Source of the DNA: an uncultured Bacteriovorax sp.
GTDB lineage: Bacteria; Bdellovibrionota; Bacteriovoracia; Bacteriovoracales; Bacteriovoracaceae
Direction: 5' to 3'
DNA: 59,541 nt
NCBI GenBank assembly: GCA_946480715.1
Contig: CAMLKK010000018.1
Span: 1 to 59,541, forward strand
Under the pieces are notes generated by a model, which saw nothing but the letters and a program-made list of their open reading frames with translations, searched no databases and was not told the origin of the DNA. The position numbers were made by a program, and so were the translations under genes. Positions 51,129 through 59,541 of the stretch are shown in pieces; positions within the stretch are counted from its first letter, which is position 1, and every line of letters starts with the position of its first letter.

Positions 51129-52042
51129 TTCGATCAAGCATAGATATTGGTTCTAATTCCGTACTCCTGCTGGCCGCAGAAGTTACCCATGATGGTCAGC
51201 TGATTAGAGAAATTCTTGATGAATCATCTATAACTTCTCTTGGTAAGGACCTCGATAAAACGGGTGTATTTCACAGTGATTCAATGAAAGCGACTTATGA
51301 AGCGCTTGGAAGATATGCTTCTCTTTTAAAAAAAGAAGGTCTGAAGCCTGAAGAAACTATCGTCACTGCCACTGAAGCAAGTAGAGTGGCAAAAAATTCA
51401 AAAGAGTTTTATACAAAAATCAAAAATGATTTTGGGTTCACCACTCAAATAATCTCGTCACAAGGCGAAGCTTATTATACGGCCCTGGGAGTTGCCTCTT
51501 CACTTGAAAAAAGTGATTCACCAATTGTGATTATGGATATTGGTGGAGCATCAACAGAGTTGATCAGAATTTCCCGATCACCTTTTAAAATTCTTGAAAC
51601 GATCAGCCTTCCTGTTGGAAGTGTTCGGGCCATGGATTGGAGAGCTGAAGGAACATTTGAAACCAAGATTAATGAACTTCTCAGCAAAGATTTCTCGCCT
51701 TATGAAACTAAAGATCTTGTTTGTGTGGCAGGAAGCATGACGGCCCTCGCTTCGATGTATATGGGACTTTCAGAGTTCAGTGCTTCAAAAATCGAAGGCA
51801 AGATTATTAGCTATGCTAACTATCTGCAGTTTTCTGAGGATCTGCAGAAGACCAATGTTGAAAATTTACTACTGCTCTTCCCATTCCTGGGTAAAAGAGC
51901 TCCGATGGTAAGCTCAGGAGCACTAGTTGCCCAAAAGATTGCAGAAAAATTAAATATTGTTAATCTAAAGATATCAACACGCGGTTTACGTTATGGAACT
52001 GTCCTGTCAGGAGCTTTGGATGAGCAATTTATCAGCGGTTAG
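51125..52042 (+). CDS. Ppx/GppA-type phosphatase
   Basis: 305 residues, the short form without the C-terminal HD-like domain. ASKHA-fold phosphate motifs: 'IDIGSNSVLLLAAEV' and 'VIMDIGGASTELI'. It may act on polyphosphate or pppGpp; the short form leaves this open. It begins inside mtnA (ATGA overlap) and ends inside the next gene (23-base overlap). Confidence 0.85.
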   Translation: MIRSSIDIGSNSVLLLAAEVTHDGQLIREILDESSITSLGKDLDKTGVFHSDSMKATYEALGRYASLLKKEGLKPEETIVTATEASRVAKNSKEFYTKIKNDFGFTTQIISSQGEAYYTALGVASSLEKSDSPIVIMDIGGASTELIRISRSPFKILETISLPVGSVRAMDWRAEGTFETKINELLSKDFSPYETKDLVCVAGSMTALASMYMGLSEFSASKIEGKIISYANYLQFSEDLQKTNVENLLLLFPFLGKRAPMVSSGALVAQKIAEKLNIVNLKISTRGLRYGTVLSGALDEQFISG

Positions 52043-52490
52043 ATCAATTGATGCCACAATCTTTTTTAAGGCCGGCACAGTTATTTTTGGTCAAGGACAA
52101 AACTCAAAGTACCTCTACCTGTTAAAAAAAGGGCAAGTCCGCTTAGTGAAGATGAATGGACAAAAACTTTCAGTCGTTAAGCTTTGTAAAGAAAGTGAAA
52201 TTTTAAACGAAGTGAGTGTTCTGACGTCAAAGCCAACTGAGTATGCGGCCATTACGAAAACTGACGTAGAAGTGGTACTCGTTGAACAAAAAGATATTCA
52301 AGCCGTTCTAAAAGCAAGTCCATCTTGGGTTCCTGAAATTTTCGAAACATTATGCGAACGTTTGAAGTCGACACAAGATTTTATCGATGAACACCAGCTT
52401 CTTAGCGGTGAAAAGAATCCTGATGTCATCCTCTCGAAAGAGGATGAACAAAAGTGCCTAAAAGCTATAAAAGAATTTTCGAATCCGTAA
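52020..52490 (+). CDS. Cyclic nucleotide-binding domain protein
   Basis: 156 residues from ATG 52020, which has GGAGC upstream; an in-frame start at 51993 is less likely. Residues about 10-120 are a cNMP-binding beta roll ('GQNSKYLYLLKKGQVRLVKMNG'). The phosphate-binding Arg is not clearly in place, so ligand binding is uncertain. There is no DNA-binding domain; a Lys/Glu-rich helical tail ends it. Likely a regulatory protein of the same unit as mtnA and ppx. Confidence 0.8.
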   Translation: MSNLSAVRSIDATIFFKAGTVIFGQGQNSKYLYLLKKGQVRLVKMNGQKLSVVKLCKESEILNEVSVLTSKPTEYAAITKTDVEVVLVEQKDIQAVLKASPSWVPEIFETLCERLKSTQDFIDEHQLLSGEKNPDVILSKEDEQKCLKAIKEFSNP

Positions 52491-52494
52491 AAAA

Positions 52495-52923
52495 TTAGAA
52501 ATTTACTTGGCGTCTTTTCTTCAATGAAACCAAGATTTCAATAATCTTGTTTTGAGCGCGTTTGATGTCGCGCTTTTCAGTTGAATAAGGCGTTTTTAGA
52601 ACACGAAAAGCTTCTTCTGCGTATTCTCTTGCACAAAGAGAGAGGAGACGTCTTTGAAAGCTTCTCTCGATGTTTTTTAGGGCCATACCTAAAATCGGCG
52701 CAGTGATGTATTGGAAGATCATCGAAAGTTCATGATCAGAGAGATTATCAAGATCATTAAACGTGAAACATTGTTCAGTGAGTTCTTCCGCTAATTGTGG
52801 ATTGCGAATTTTTAAATTTTTGAGAAGTTTTGTTCTCTCTTCTCTTGGCATGTGTTGAAGCATCTCGATAATTTGAGCTTTACCATTGATAAAAACGCCA
52901 CTTGCAGAATTGTTGTTTTCCAT
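52495..52923 (-). CDS. FliG-like domain protein
   Basis: 142 residues. The middle (about 17-100) aligns with the FliG middle/C-terminal armadillo-type region: 'LAEELTEQCFTFNDLDNLSDHELSMIFQYI', 'ILGMALKNIERSFQRRLLSLCAREYAEEAF', then 'DIKRAQNKIIEIL'. FliG is the rotor switch protein; this lacks the N-terminal FliF-binding and the torque domains. It may be an adaptor at another envelope complex. A coiled-coil gene lies 28 bases upstream on the same strand. Confidence 0.75.
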   Translation of the reverse strand: MENNNSASGVFINGKAQIIEMLQHMPREERTKLLKNLKIRNPQLAEELTEQCFTFNDLDNLSDHELSMIFQYITAPILGMALKNIERSFQRRLLSLCAREYAEEAFRVLKTPYSTEKRDIKRAQNKIIEILVSLKKRRQVNF

Positions 52924-52951
52924 TTTTTCCCTTTTTTAACTTTGCTTCAAA

Positions 52952-53371
52952 CTATGCTTCGATCTTAGATTTTTCTTTCAGAAATTTTTGGCGAGCATTT
53001 TCCAGAGTTTTCTGGTGAGAAGAATTGATTTCTTCTAACTCATTTTGCTGTCCAACTTTAATTTCTGAAACTTGGTCTTGATGAGATTTTTTTAAGTTTT
53101 CAATTTCTTGTTTAAGTCTTGCTGTTTCTTCAGCGATTGTTTTATTTTGTCTTTGTCTGATTTCAATTAATTTTCTCTCTTGATCATTTTTCATATTGCT
53201 CAAGCGAGATTCATAATCATCACGCATTTTTTTTAGTTCTAAATCTTTTTGCTTCGATTCAGTGGCATAAGTTCTTTCACTTTCAGAACGCATTTGTTTA
53301 ATCTCCGACTCGAATCTTTTAGATTCGGCTTCGATATACTTTTGCGCCTTGAGATCACTAATGTTGGACAT
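52952..53371 (-). CDS. Coiled-coil protein
   Basis: 139 residues, almost all helix with heptads, rich in Glu, Lys and Gln (for example ESKRFESEIKQMRSESERTY). No membrane segment. GAAGGAAAG precedes the ATG. It forms a two-gene unit with the FliG-like protein, so the two may interact. No family recognised beyond general coiled coil. Confidence 0.75.
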   Translation of the reverse strand: MSNISDLKAQKYIEAESKRFESEIKQMRSESERTYATESKQKDLELKKMRDDYESRLSNMKNDQERKLIEIRQRQNKTIAEETARLKQEIENLKKSHQDQVSEIKVGQQNELEEINSSHQKTLENARQKFLKEKSKIEA

Positions 53372-53461
53372 ATCTTTCCTTCTTTTAATTCTTTGCCAAG
53401 AATTCGGGCTGACCTTAATATATGATACGACGACTTTATTTTAATAATGTAGGAGGCAAAT

Positions 53462-54637
53462 ATGTCCCAAGCGGAAAAGGTATTCCTGGTCCATGGAAAG
53501 AGAACACCATTTGGAAAATTTGGTGGATCACTTAAAGATGTAACTCCTGTAGATCTTGCAGTTCATGCTTCTAAGGCGTTGTTATCAGAAATTAAATTAG
53601 ATGCTCAAAAGATTGATGAAGTTCTCTTGGGTAGTGTTGTTCCTTCGTCAACAGATACAATGTATGGCGGTCGCCATTTGGCCCTGAAATTAGGGTGTAG
53701 GCAAGAAACTCCAGGTCTAGTTCTCAACAGACTTTGTGGATCGGGTATCGAAGCCATTCTACAGGCGGCACGGCTTATTAAGGCGGGTGAAGCACAGTGT
53801 GTTTTAGCTGCAGGTACGGAAAATATGTCGATGGTTCCGCACCTTGTTTATGGATCACGATTTGGAACAAAATATGGTTCTTTAAAAACCGTTGATATGC
53901 TTCTGGATGCTTTAACAGATCAGTATGCCCAAACTCCAATGGGAATCACCGCTGAAAATCTAGCGGAGAAATTTCAAGTCACAAAAGAGCAGTGTGATAC
54001 TTTTGCTTTTCAATCACATGAGCGAGCGGCGAAAGCTTATAAAGATGGTCATCTGCAGGGAGAGATTGCTCCTTTTCCTTTGAAGAAAGGTGAGTGCTCT
54101 CGCGATGAACACCTACGAGATGATGCTTCATTAGATGAAATGAAATCCTTGAAACCAAGTTTTAAACCGGATGGAGTAGTAACAGCAGCTTCAGCTTCCG
54201 GAATTGTTGATGGGGCCGCAGCTGTTATCGTTGCGAGTGAATCATTTGTTAAAAGAGAAAACCTAACTCCAATAGCAGAAATCATTGATGGATGTGTAGT
54301 GGGAGTTGATCCAAAAATAATGGGAATTGGACCAAGCCCTGCGATCAAATTACTTTTAAAAAAAAATAAAATGACATTGAAAGAAATAGATTTGTTTGAG
54401 ATCAACGAAGCGTTCGCCGGCCAAACGCTTTCATGCATGAAAGATGTTGAGATTCCTCATGATAAAATTAATTTGTGGGGAGGAGCTGTTGCCCTGGGGC
54501 ATCCACTAGCTGCATCTGGTGTACGAATTAGCTTCACGCTTGCGAGACAGCTTAAGCATTTTGGAAAAAATTATGGAATCGCATCAGCTTGCATCGGTGG
54601 CGGGCAAGGGATCGCAGTTCTATTGAAACGTTGTTAA
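53462..54637 (+). CDS. Acetyl-CoA acetyltransferase (thiolase)
   Basis: 391 residues, full length. The reactive Cys is in 'NRLCGSGIEAILQA' (about 89-92), the His in 'EINEAFAGQ' region and in 'WGGAVALGHPLAASG', and the second Cys in 'ACIGGGQGIAVL'. It joins two acetyl-CoA or cleaves beta-ketoacyl-CoA, in fatty acid oxidation or polyhydroxybutyrate and mevalonate-type paths. TAGGAGG precedes the ATG. The next gene is 9 bases downstream. Confidence 0.95.
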   Translation: MSQAEKVFLVHGKRTPFGKFGGSLKDVTPVDLAVHASKALLSEIKLDAQKIDEVLLGSVVPSSTDTMYGGRHLALKLGCRQETPGLVLNRLCGSGIEAILQAARLIKAGEAQCVLAAGTENMSMVPHLVYGSRFGTKYGSLKTVDMLLDALTDQYAQTPMGITAENLAEKFQVTKEQCDTFAFQSHERAAKAYKDGHLQGEIAPFPLKKGECSRDEHLRDDASLDEMKSLKPSFKPDGVVTAASASGIVDGAAAVIVASESFVKRENLTPIAEIIDGCVVGVDPKIMGIGPSPAIKLLLKKNKMTLKEIDLFEINEAFAGQTLSCMKDVEIPHDKINLWGGAVALGHPLAASGVRISFTLARQLKHFGKNYGIASACIGGGQGIAVLLKRC

Positions 54638-54646
54638 AGGAAAACC

Positions 54647-55948
54647 ATGGAAGAGATGATCTTTCATTCAGATGACTATAAACATTTCCGTCAGTGGCTC
54701 AATCTCAATTTAGATGGACTCACATGGCAGGGAAGATTTAAAAAAGAGTTTGAATCTTTTTGGGATACTTTCTGGAAAGATGGTTTAACTTTAAAACAGC
54801 TCATCGAGCGATTCGACTATGCTTATTCTCAAGTAAAAATCGGTTCATTGTCTTCATGGTTTCTTTGGCTTCGTGATAAATTTTTAAGTTATATTTTTAT
54901 CTACAAAGGAATGAGCATTGCTCAAATTTCGGATCAATCCGATTTGAGTCCTTCCGTCGTAGCGACTATTCTTCGCAATTTTCTTCTCGATGAATTTCCT
55001 CACCTTGATCAATATTTTAGCGAAGTTTTCCAAGTCGGAAATATATTAAGCCCGAATTTATCGACAACATTTAAGAAAATCAGTCTCGATATCAATGTAA
55101 GCGCTCCAACATCGGGTTCGCGTGAAGATGAAATCATGCCTTCGATGGAAGTTACACTTTTTGATGAATGGAGTTTTTTCTTAAAGAGAATGAAATCTGA
55201 TTTTTCGAGCGTCGCTTTTAATCTCACAAAAATCAAAGAGCGCTCGGGATTTTTAAAACAGATCAGACTCGTTCAAGATGTGGCCATACTCCTTCTACTA
55301 TTCACTCTGACCGTTTATTTTGTACGCCAGGGAAATGTTTGGTACGAACGTTATCTCGCCAACAAAGTTAGTATTTATGAACCGCAATTTAATTGGCTTA
55401 ATAAAAGTTTAGTTTTCAAGGGTGCTGAAAAAAAACCAGCAAAAGAATTTAAACTTAACTTTAATGAGATCAAAGATATTTCTAAATCAGAACAAGTAAA
55501 CGAATTCTTTGATCCTGAACAATATGAAGAAGAAACGGAAGTTACGTTAACATCGTTTGAAAATATTCCACGCGATTTAACTAAAGCGGATAAAGAACCT
55601 TCTCAATACGAAGGTGATGCGGAAAATCCAAATGGATATCGCGAAACTCGCGGTGGTACGACAAAAATTTATCGCTTGATGATGACTTCCACGAATGCTT
55701 ATTCAACTCGTGATCAAATCAATGAGCTTCTTAAAAAATATAAAGGTGAACCAGTAGGTGATTCTCGTCCCGGCATGGATGTGCCTGGTGGAGTCTATTA
55801 CAACATTTATATTCCACGAACTGACTTCAAAGATTTTATGTCTGAAACAATGAAAATTAATCAGGGTAAACTTTTTGAAAGTTCAACGTCGAACGTGCGA
55901 AACGTGCCAGGGAAAACGCGCGTTTTTATCATGGTGAAGTCGATCTAA
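54647..55948 (+). CDS. Membrane protein with N-terminal HTH-like segment
   Basis: 433 residues. Residues about 88-113 look like a helix-turn-helix ('SIAQISDQSDLSPSVVATILRNFL'); one membrane segment lies at about 211-228; the C-terminal 200 residues are mixed and would be periplasmic, with 'GGTTKIYRLMMTSTNAYSTRDQINELLKKY' resembling a small alpha/beta fold. The layout resembles a membrane-bound regulator, but no family is known to me. AAAGGAAA precedes the ATG; it lies 9 bases after the thiolase. Confidence 0.7.
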   Translation: MEEMIFHSDDYKHFRQWLNLNLDGLTWQGRFKKEFESFWDTFWKDGLTLKQLIERFDYAYSQVKIGSLSSWFLWLRDKFLSYIFIYKGMSIAQISDQSDLSPSVVATILRNFLLDEFPHLDQYFSEVFQVGNILSPNLSTTFKKISLDINVSAPTSGSREDEIMPSMEVTLFDEWSFFLKRMKSDFSSVAFNLTKIKERSGFLKQIRLVQDVAILLLLFTLTVYFVRQGNVWYERYLANKVSIYEPQFNWLNKSLVFKGAEKKPAKEFKLNFNEIKDISKSEQVNEFFDPEQYEEETEVTLTSFENIPRDLTKADKEPSQYEGDAENPNGYRETRGGTTKIYRLMMTSTNAYSTRDQINELLKKYKGEPVGDSRPGMDVPGGVYYNIYIPRTDFKDFMSETMKINQGKLFESSTSNVRNVPGKTRVFIMVKSI

Positions 55949-55960
55949 CGACATCAGCAA

Positions 55961-56506
55961 TCACATCTGAGCGTCTGGCATTCCGTAAAGAGTTTTCAGC
56001 TTGCGCAGAAGAATGTGCGATTTACCTAAGTAGTACCACTGTCTAAAAAATCCAATTAACATCGCCACGATGAAACCTAGAACGACACCAGAGTGCGTTG
56101 TCTTTTGAACAAGACCTGTATCGTGCGCACCGCCGAGTAAAAAGGCGATCATCCCTAGAACAAGCATGAGAATGGTCCACGGAATTGTCTGACGTTTGCA
56201 ACGATCACTTTCTTCAACAAATTTTTTTGTCTTCTCAATGTATGGAGTAAGATCCGACGGCGGATTATCAAAGAGCTCGCTCAAACTTGTTCCTGAAGCA
56301 ACAATTGAATAAACATTATTCGTTAAACGAGAAACCCCAATAAAGTAAAACATGACAAAGGCCTGAGCAAATATCGTGTAAATGAATGCAGGAATGGCCA
56401 ATTGAATGTGACTGTAATCAAGCTGGATCCAGTTTAACGCAAGCATTGCTGTAAGCATAATACTGACGGCCATCAGGACTATGAGGGTACGAAGTAAATA
56501 GGCCAT
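55961..56506 (-). CDS. Four-helix membrane protein, unknown
   Basis: 181 residues. Four hydrophobic segments (about 5-25, 35-58, 108-128, 140-155) with a soluble loop between the second and third that contains 'LFDNPPSDLTPYIEKTKKF'. No motif recognised. Its 3' end is 12 bases from that of the plus-strand gene at 54647, so they are convergent. Confidence 0.7.
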   Translation of the reverse strand: MAYLLRTLIVLMAVSIMLTAMLALNWIQLDYSHIQLAIPAFIYTIFAQAFVMFYFIGVSRLTNNVYSIVASGTSLSELFDNPPSDLTPYIEKTKKFVEESDRCKRQTIPWTILMLVLGMIAFLLGGAHDTGLVQKTTHSGVVLGFIVAMLIGFFRQWYYLGKSHILLRKLKTLYGMPDAQM

Positions 56507-56635
56507 ATTTTCTCTCTCAAATAAGACTAAAAAGGGTTCAAATTAATTGTCATGATAATGTAGATTTGCTATTTATCATTATCGTCGTTCCTAAGAAACA
56601 AAAAGAATAAAAAACATAAGGCCTAAAGGTCTTGG

Positions 56636-57529
56636 GTGTTGAACATGTCCACTGAAAGTCATCAGCCGCCACAAACACAGAAAAAAATTCTCGAGAATCC
56701 TTTCGTGGGAAGCTTGGTTGTTCCTATAGCAATCGTACTTGTAGGCGCATTGATTATTTTTGGTGTGACTAAAATGCTTTCAGCAGAAAGATCATACAAA
56801 GACCTCGTAAATGAAATTCAATCTAAGACTTTTGGAAACAAGTGGGTTGCAGCTTACGAACTTTCTAAACAAATAAACAGTGCTCAGATTCCTCAGACAG
56901 ATTATCCTTGGTTAATTGAAAACCTGACTGATGCTTATAAAAATTCTGTTGATCCAAGAACGAGAGGCTTCATCATCGCGGCCATCGGTGCTTTGAGAAC
57001 AGAACTTGCTCTTCCAACTTTACTACTTGCTCTTGATGATCAAGACATAGACGTAAAATTCCACGCAATCGTTTCACTCGCCAACATGCCTAAAGGCTTT
57101 TCCTTTGATTGGACAAAGGTTATCGCTCTCTTAAAATCAGAGCATGCCATCTTAAGACAAGCTGCTGTTATGGCGCTTGCGACTCACCAAGTCCCTGAAG
57201 CTCACACAGAGATGAGAATGCTGCTTCGCGATCAAAGCTTAGTTGTTAAATATGCAACGGCGATTGCCCTTATCGCTTACAAAGATGAAGAAGCTGCAAG
57301 TACGCTTAATGAAATTTTATTGCTTGCTTACCCAGAGAAGGGTGCAAAAGTTCAACCACCAGCGTTGGATGCTCAGCAAATAACAGATTTAAAGTTGAGT
57401 GTATTAACCACTCTACAAAAATATAATTGGGCCGTTTTAAATAAGACTATTTTAGAGGTTGCAGATAAGGACGTTCACACTTCAGTCGCGACAAAAGCGA
57501 AAGAAGTATTAAATCTATTGAAAAAATAG
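56636..57529 (+). CDS. HEAT-repeat membrane protein
   Basis: 297 residues. A membrane segment at about 23-45 (SLVVPIAIVLVGALIIFGV), then HEAT-type repeats (LALDDQDIDVKFHAIVSLANM, LLKSEHAILRQAAVMALATH, LLRDQSLVVKYATAIALIAY), which form a protein-binding solenoid. GTG 56636 has AAGG at a good distance; the ATG at 56645 is the other option. It lies 116 bases before the Rieske gene, so it may assist the cytochrome complex, but this is inference. Confidence 0.8.
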   Translation: MLNMSTESHQPPQTQKKILENPFVGSLVVPIAIVLVGALIIFGVTKMLSAERSYKDLVNEIQSKTFGNKWVAAYELSKQINSAQIPQTDYPWLIENLTDAYKNSVDPRTRGFIIAAIGALRTELALPTLLLALDDQDIDVKFHAIVSLANMPKGFSFDWTKVIALLKSEHAILRQAAVMALATHQVPEAHTEMRMLLRDQSLVVKYATAIALIAYKDEEAASTLNEILLLAYPEKGAKVQPPALDAQQITDLKLSVLTTLQKYNWAVLNKTILEVADKDVHTSVATKAKEVLNLLKK

Positions 57530-57583
57530 ACGATCCTTCGCATAATCTAACTATTGAATTTTTTAACAACTTTGCTGGACCAG

Positions 57584-57600
57584 CACTTTTTCAAAAAGTG
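57584..57600 (+). promoter_or_regulatory. Palindrome upstream of the Rieske/cytochrome b genes
   Basis: CACTTTTT-C-AAAAAGTG, a perfect 17-base palindrome 45 bases before the ATG at 57646. It could be an operator or a hairpin; no U-run follows, so it is not a terminator. Confidence 0.35.
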
Positions 57601-57645
57601 TAAAAATGGTGCCGGCTTATTTGCGTCTATAATGAGGATTTCGTC

Positions 57646-58146
57646 ATGAGTGAAACGAGACAAAGTTTAAATCGTCGTGAATTTTTTAGTTACATAACTG
57701 TTGGTTGGGTAATGTTCACAGCTGCATGTGCAGGACTTGCGAGCTTGGCCTTCAGATTTTCATATCCAAACGTAAACTTCGATCCAGAGATGGAATTCCT
57801 TGCAGGAACTCCTGGTGATTTTCAAAACGGCGTAGATGAGCGTTTTAAAAATGCATACGGTGTATGGATGGTTAAGCAAGAAGGAAGACTTGTTGCTCTT
57901 TCAAACATCTGTACTCACTTAGGTTGTATTCCAACATGGCTTCCAGCTGAATTAAAATTCAAATGTCCATGTCACGGTTCAGGTTACTACATGTCAGGTG
58001 TTAACTTCGAAGGCCCAGCTCCACGTCCACTTGAGCGCTACAAAATCGGTCTTCAACCAGATGGAAAAATCAAAGTTGATAAGACAAAAGTTTTCCGTCA
58101 AGAGAAAGGCGAGTGGGATAACCCAGATGCTTTCTTACCTGTGTAA
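57646..58146 (+). CDS. qcrA: Rieske iron-sulphur protein (QcrA-type)
   Basis: 166 residues. The N-terminus has a twin-arginine motif (NRREFFSYI) and an anchor helix, so it is exported folded by Tat and held in the inner membrane. The 2Fe-2S site is 'CTHLGC' (C89, H91, C94) with 'CPCHGSG' (C107, C109, H110): ligands C89, H91, C107 and H110, with C94-C109 as the disulphide. It passes electrons from quinol to cytochrome c. GAGG precedes the ATG. It opens the cytochrome bc-type operon. Confidence 0.95.
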   Translation: MSETRQSLNRREFFSYITVGWVMFTAACAGLASLAFRFSYPNVNFDPEMEFLAGTPGDFQNGVDERFKNAYGVWMVKQEGRLVALSNICTHLGCIPTWLPAELKFKCPCHGSGYYMSGVNFEGPAPRPLERYKIGLQPDGKIKVDKTKVFRQEKGEWDNPDAFLPV

Positions 58147-58198
58147 TTAGTAAAATTGTTAATAAGCTTAAAAAATATTTTCGAACAAGGTTTTTAAA

Positions 58199-58981
58199 AT
58201 GGCAGGAAATGGTTTAGCAAAAAAAGTTCGCGACACGCAGGTTTGGAAATCAATTTTCAGACATGGTCCACCAGATAACGCTCGTAACAGAGCAGCTGTT
58301 ATTGCTGGTAACGTGTTCCTTCACCTTCACCCAATCAAATTAAAGAAATCAGGGGTTCAACTCGGATACACATGGTGTATGGGTGGACTTACATTTTTTA
58401 TCTTTCTTGCACTAACTGTTACTGGTCTACTCTTAATGTTTTATTACAGACCAACAGCTGAATACGCTTTCAACGACATCATCGCCCTTCGTGAACACGT
58501 ACCTTTAGGAATTATGCGTGAGATTCACCGTTGGGGAGCGCACGCGATGGTAATCACTGTGTGGATTCACATGTTCCGTGTATTTATGACAGGTTCATAC
58601 AAACCACCTCGCGAATTCAACTGGGGTATTGGTGTTATCCTTCTCGTTTTAACTCTTCTTCTTTCGTTCACAGGATATCTTCTTCCTTGGGATCAGCTTG
58701 CTATTTGGGCGATCACGGTAGGATCGAACATGGCGAAAGCGACTCCATTCATGGGGCACGGTGGTCCAGGTGCAATGCTTGCTCGTATTGGTGACTTCGT
58801 TATGGTTTCAGACAAGAACGACGTTCGTTTCCAGCTTCTAGGTGGACGTTTCGTTGGTGAGCCAGCTCTTCTTCGTTTTTACATTCTTCACTGCGTGTTC
58901 ATTCCGCTAGTCGTAGGTGTTCTGATTGCAGTTCACTTCTGGAGAGTAAGAAAAGACGGTGGGATCTCAGCTCCGCTTTAA
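58199..58981 (+). CDS. qcrB: Cytochrome b6-like subunit (QcrB-type)
   Basis: 260 residues with four main membrane helices, so it is the short, split form of cytochrome b. Haem ligands: His of '[20 protein letters not shown]' (first and last His 14 apart) and '[20 protein letters not shown]' (15 apart). The 15 spacing in the second pair is the cytochrome b6 pattern. It holds the two b haems and part of the quinol sites. A weak AAGG is found before the ATG. The subunit IV-like gene follows. Confidence 0.93.
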   Translation: MAGNGLAKKVRDTQVWKSIFRHGPPDNARNRAAVIAGNVFLHLHPIKLKKSGVQLGYTWCMGGLTFFIFLALTVTGLLLMFYYRPTAEYAFNDIIALREHVPLGIMREIHRWGAHAMVITVWIHMFRVFMTGSYKPPREFNWGIGVILLVLTLLLSFTGYLLPWDQLAIWAITVGSNMAKATPFMGHGGPGAMLARIGDFVMVSDKNDVRFQLLGGRFVGEPALLRFYILHCVFIPLVVGVLIAVHFWRVRKDGGISAPL

Positions 58982-59012
58982 GCTAAAGTTAAAATTTTAA
59001 GGACATAAGAAA

Positions 59013-59541
59013 ATGTTAAAAGAACTTGTAAACCGTTTAGCCGATCCGATCATCTCGTTTCCGATCACGACGATTTTATTCTATTACATGGTTAAATATT
59101 ATCGTGTCGTAGGAACTAAAAAATTCGCATGTTGGGCCACAATCATTGCAATTCCAGTAGTGGCTTGGTTTTTTGCTGATCCAAACTTCTTCCTCATTAT
59201 TAAAACACCAGATAACATTCCTATCGGGATCCTACTTATTCTCGTTGCTTTTACGACATGGTTTTCACTTTATAAAGCTGCAGAAAACGATAAGCGTATT
59301 GAGCAAGGGTTAGAACCAATTGAAGCTCTTCCTGAAAACAGAGAAAAAGTTTGGTCATGGCCTAACTTAGTTTACACAGAATTATTCGCGATTATCGCCT
59401 GTACAGCGTTCCTCGTTATTTGGGCGATTATCTTTAAAGCTCCACTTGAAGAACCAGCTAACCCGACTTGGGCACCAAACCCAGCGAAAGCTCCATGGTA
59501 CTTCCTTGGTCTTCAAGAAATGCTTGTTTACTTCGACCCGT
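59013..59541 (+). CDS. qcrC: Cytochrome b C-terminal/subunit IV-like protein, 3' end cut
   Basis: At least 176 residues; the gene runs off the right edge. It starts at ATG 59013 with AAGGA 8 bases before. It has three or more membrane helices, and near the edge 'NPAKAPWYFLGLQEMLVYF' is the typical segment of the cytochrome b C-terminal domain / subunit IV that helps form the quinol oxidation site. With the Rieske and b6-like proteins it makes a menaquinol-cytochrome c reductase core. The symbol follows the gene order and may differ by convention. Confidence 0.88.
   Translation, partial: MLKELVNRLADPIISFPITTILFYYMVKYYRVVGTKKFACWATIIAIPVVAWFFADPNFFLIIKTPDNIPIGILLILVAFTTWFSLYKAAENDKRIEQGLEPIEALPENREKVWSWPNLVYTELFAIIACTAFLVIWAIIFKAPLEEPANPTWAPNPAKAPWYFLGLQEMLVYFDP

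Noticed and set aside
53387..53404. AATTCTT-TGCC-AAGAATT palindrome before the thiolase
   Set aside because: It is short and AT-rich, and no second copy or promoter overlap supports an operator.
1..59541. CRISPR array, tRNA, rRNA, insertion sequence, prophage
   Set aside because: No regular repeat array, cloverleaf, transposase or phage gene was seen on either strand.

Overview
The window is one continuous piece of an AT-rich bacterial chromosome (about 60% A+T by eye). Genes are densely packed, many overlap their neighbours by 4 to 11 bases, and most starts carry a clear Shine-Dalgarno site. Twin flagellins, a Tad/Flp pilus locus, many small secreted or Cys-rich proteins, a two-piece b6-type cytochrome b with a Rieske protein, and several proteins I can only call conserved and unknown fit the Bdellovibrionota. 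Base composition favours the Bacteriovorax/Peredibacter side over Bdellovibrio proper. This placement is inference; no rRNA or tRNA gene is present to confirm it.

Layout. 1-818: the end of a gene with a RelA/SpoT-like motif. 819-5619 (minus): secreted protein, zinc-ribbon protein, greA, recG, FHA protein, alpha/beta hydrolase. 5683-7401: AarF/UbiB-type kinase. 7552-15033: a giant secreted Cys-rich protein, an acyltransferase-like membrane protein, and two polyamine genes in which an AdoMet decarboxylase and a spermidine synthase are each fused to a related multi-pass membrane domain. 15030-19849: GNAT protein, two flagellins with structured leaders, an SDR/RmlD-like protein and an unknown protein. 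19851-20028 (minus): 6S RNA. 20237-28114: Tad pilus locus with Flp, prepilin peptidase, three further pilin-like proteins and one TadE-like protein, CpaB, CpaC, a CpaE-CpaF fusion and TadB. 28172-31467: a secreted YD-repeat protein, a small Cys-rich secreted protein, two paralogous 61-aa secreted peptides each behind its own sigma-54 promoter, and a small membrane protein. 31483-40250: CheY-like regulator, lon, glmU, glmS, UvrD/PcrA helicase. 40242-43705 (minus): an arsenosugar-type cluster (fused glycosyltransferase/nucleotidyltransferase-like protein, ArsS radical SAM enzyme) with a Tat-motif metallophosphoesterase. 43753-47249: flavoprotein, then a minus-strand operon of two unknown proteins and a UPF0104-type membrane protein. 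47404-50073: an apparently leaderless, self-regulated winged-helix gene followed by an AsmA-like protein. 50082-52490: mtnA, ppx/gppA-like, cyclic-nucleotide-binding protein. 52495-57529: FliG-like domain protein, coiled-coil protein, thiolase, unknown membrane proteins, HEAT-repeat protein. 57646-59541: Rieske protein, cytochrome b6-like protein, and the start of the subunit IV-like protein, cut by the window edge.

How genes connect. The decarboxylase and aminopropyltransferase at 12254-15033 would make spermidine and release methylthioadenosine, and MtnA at 50082 belongs to the salvage of that product. GlmS and GlmU are two steps of UDP-GlcNAc synthesis. The Tad locus has a pilin, peptidase, secretin and ATPase but only one TadB/TadC-type protein. 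The most unusual items are the paired membrane-fused polyamine enzymes, the CpaE-CpaF fusion, the sigma-54-driven peptide pair, the terminator inside the acyltransferase motif codons, and the leaderless regulator with two operators in its promoter. The only stretch above 300 bases without a protein gene, 19850-20236, holds the 6S RNA and a hairpin in the flp leader. I saw no CRISPR array, insertion sequence, prophage, tRNA or rRNA.
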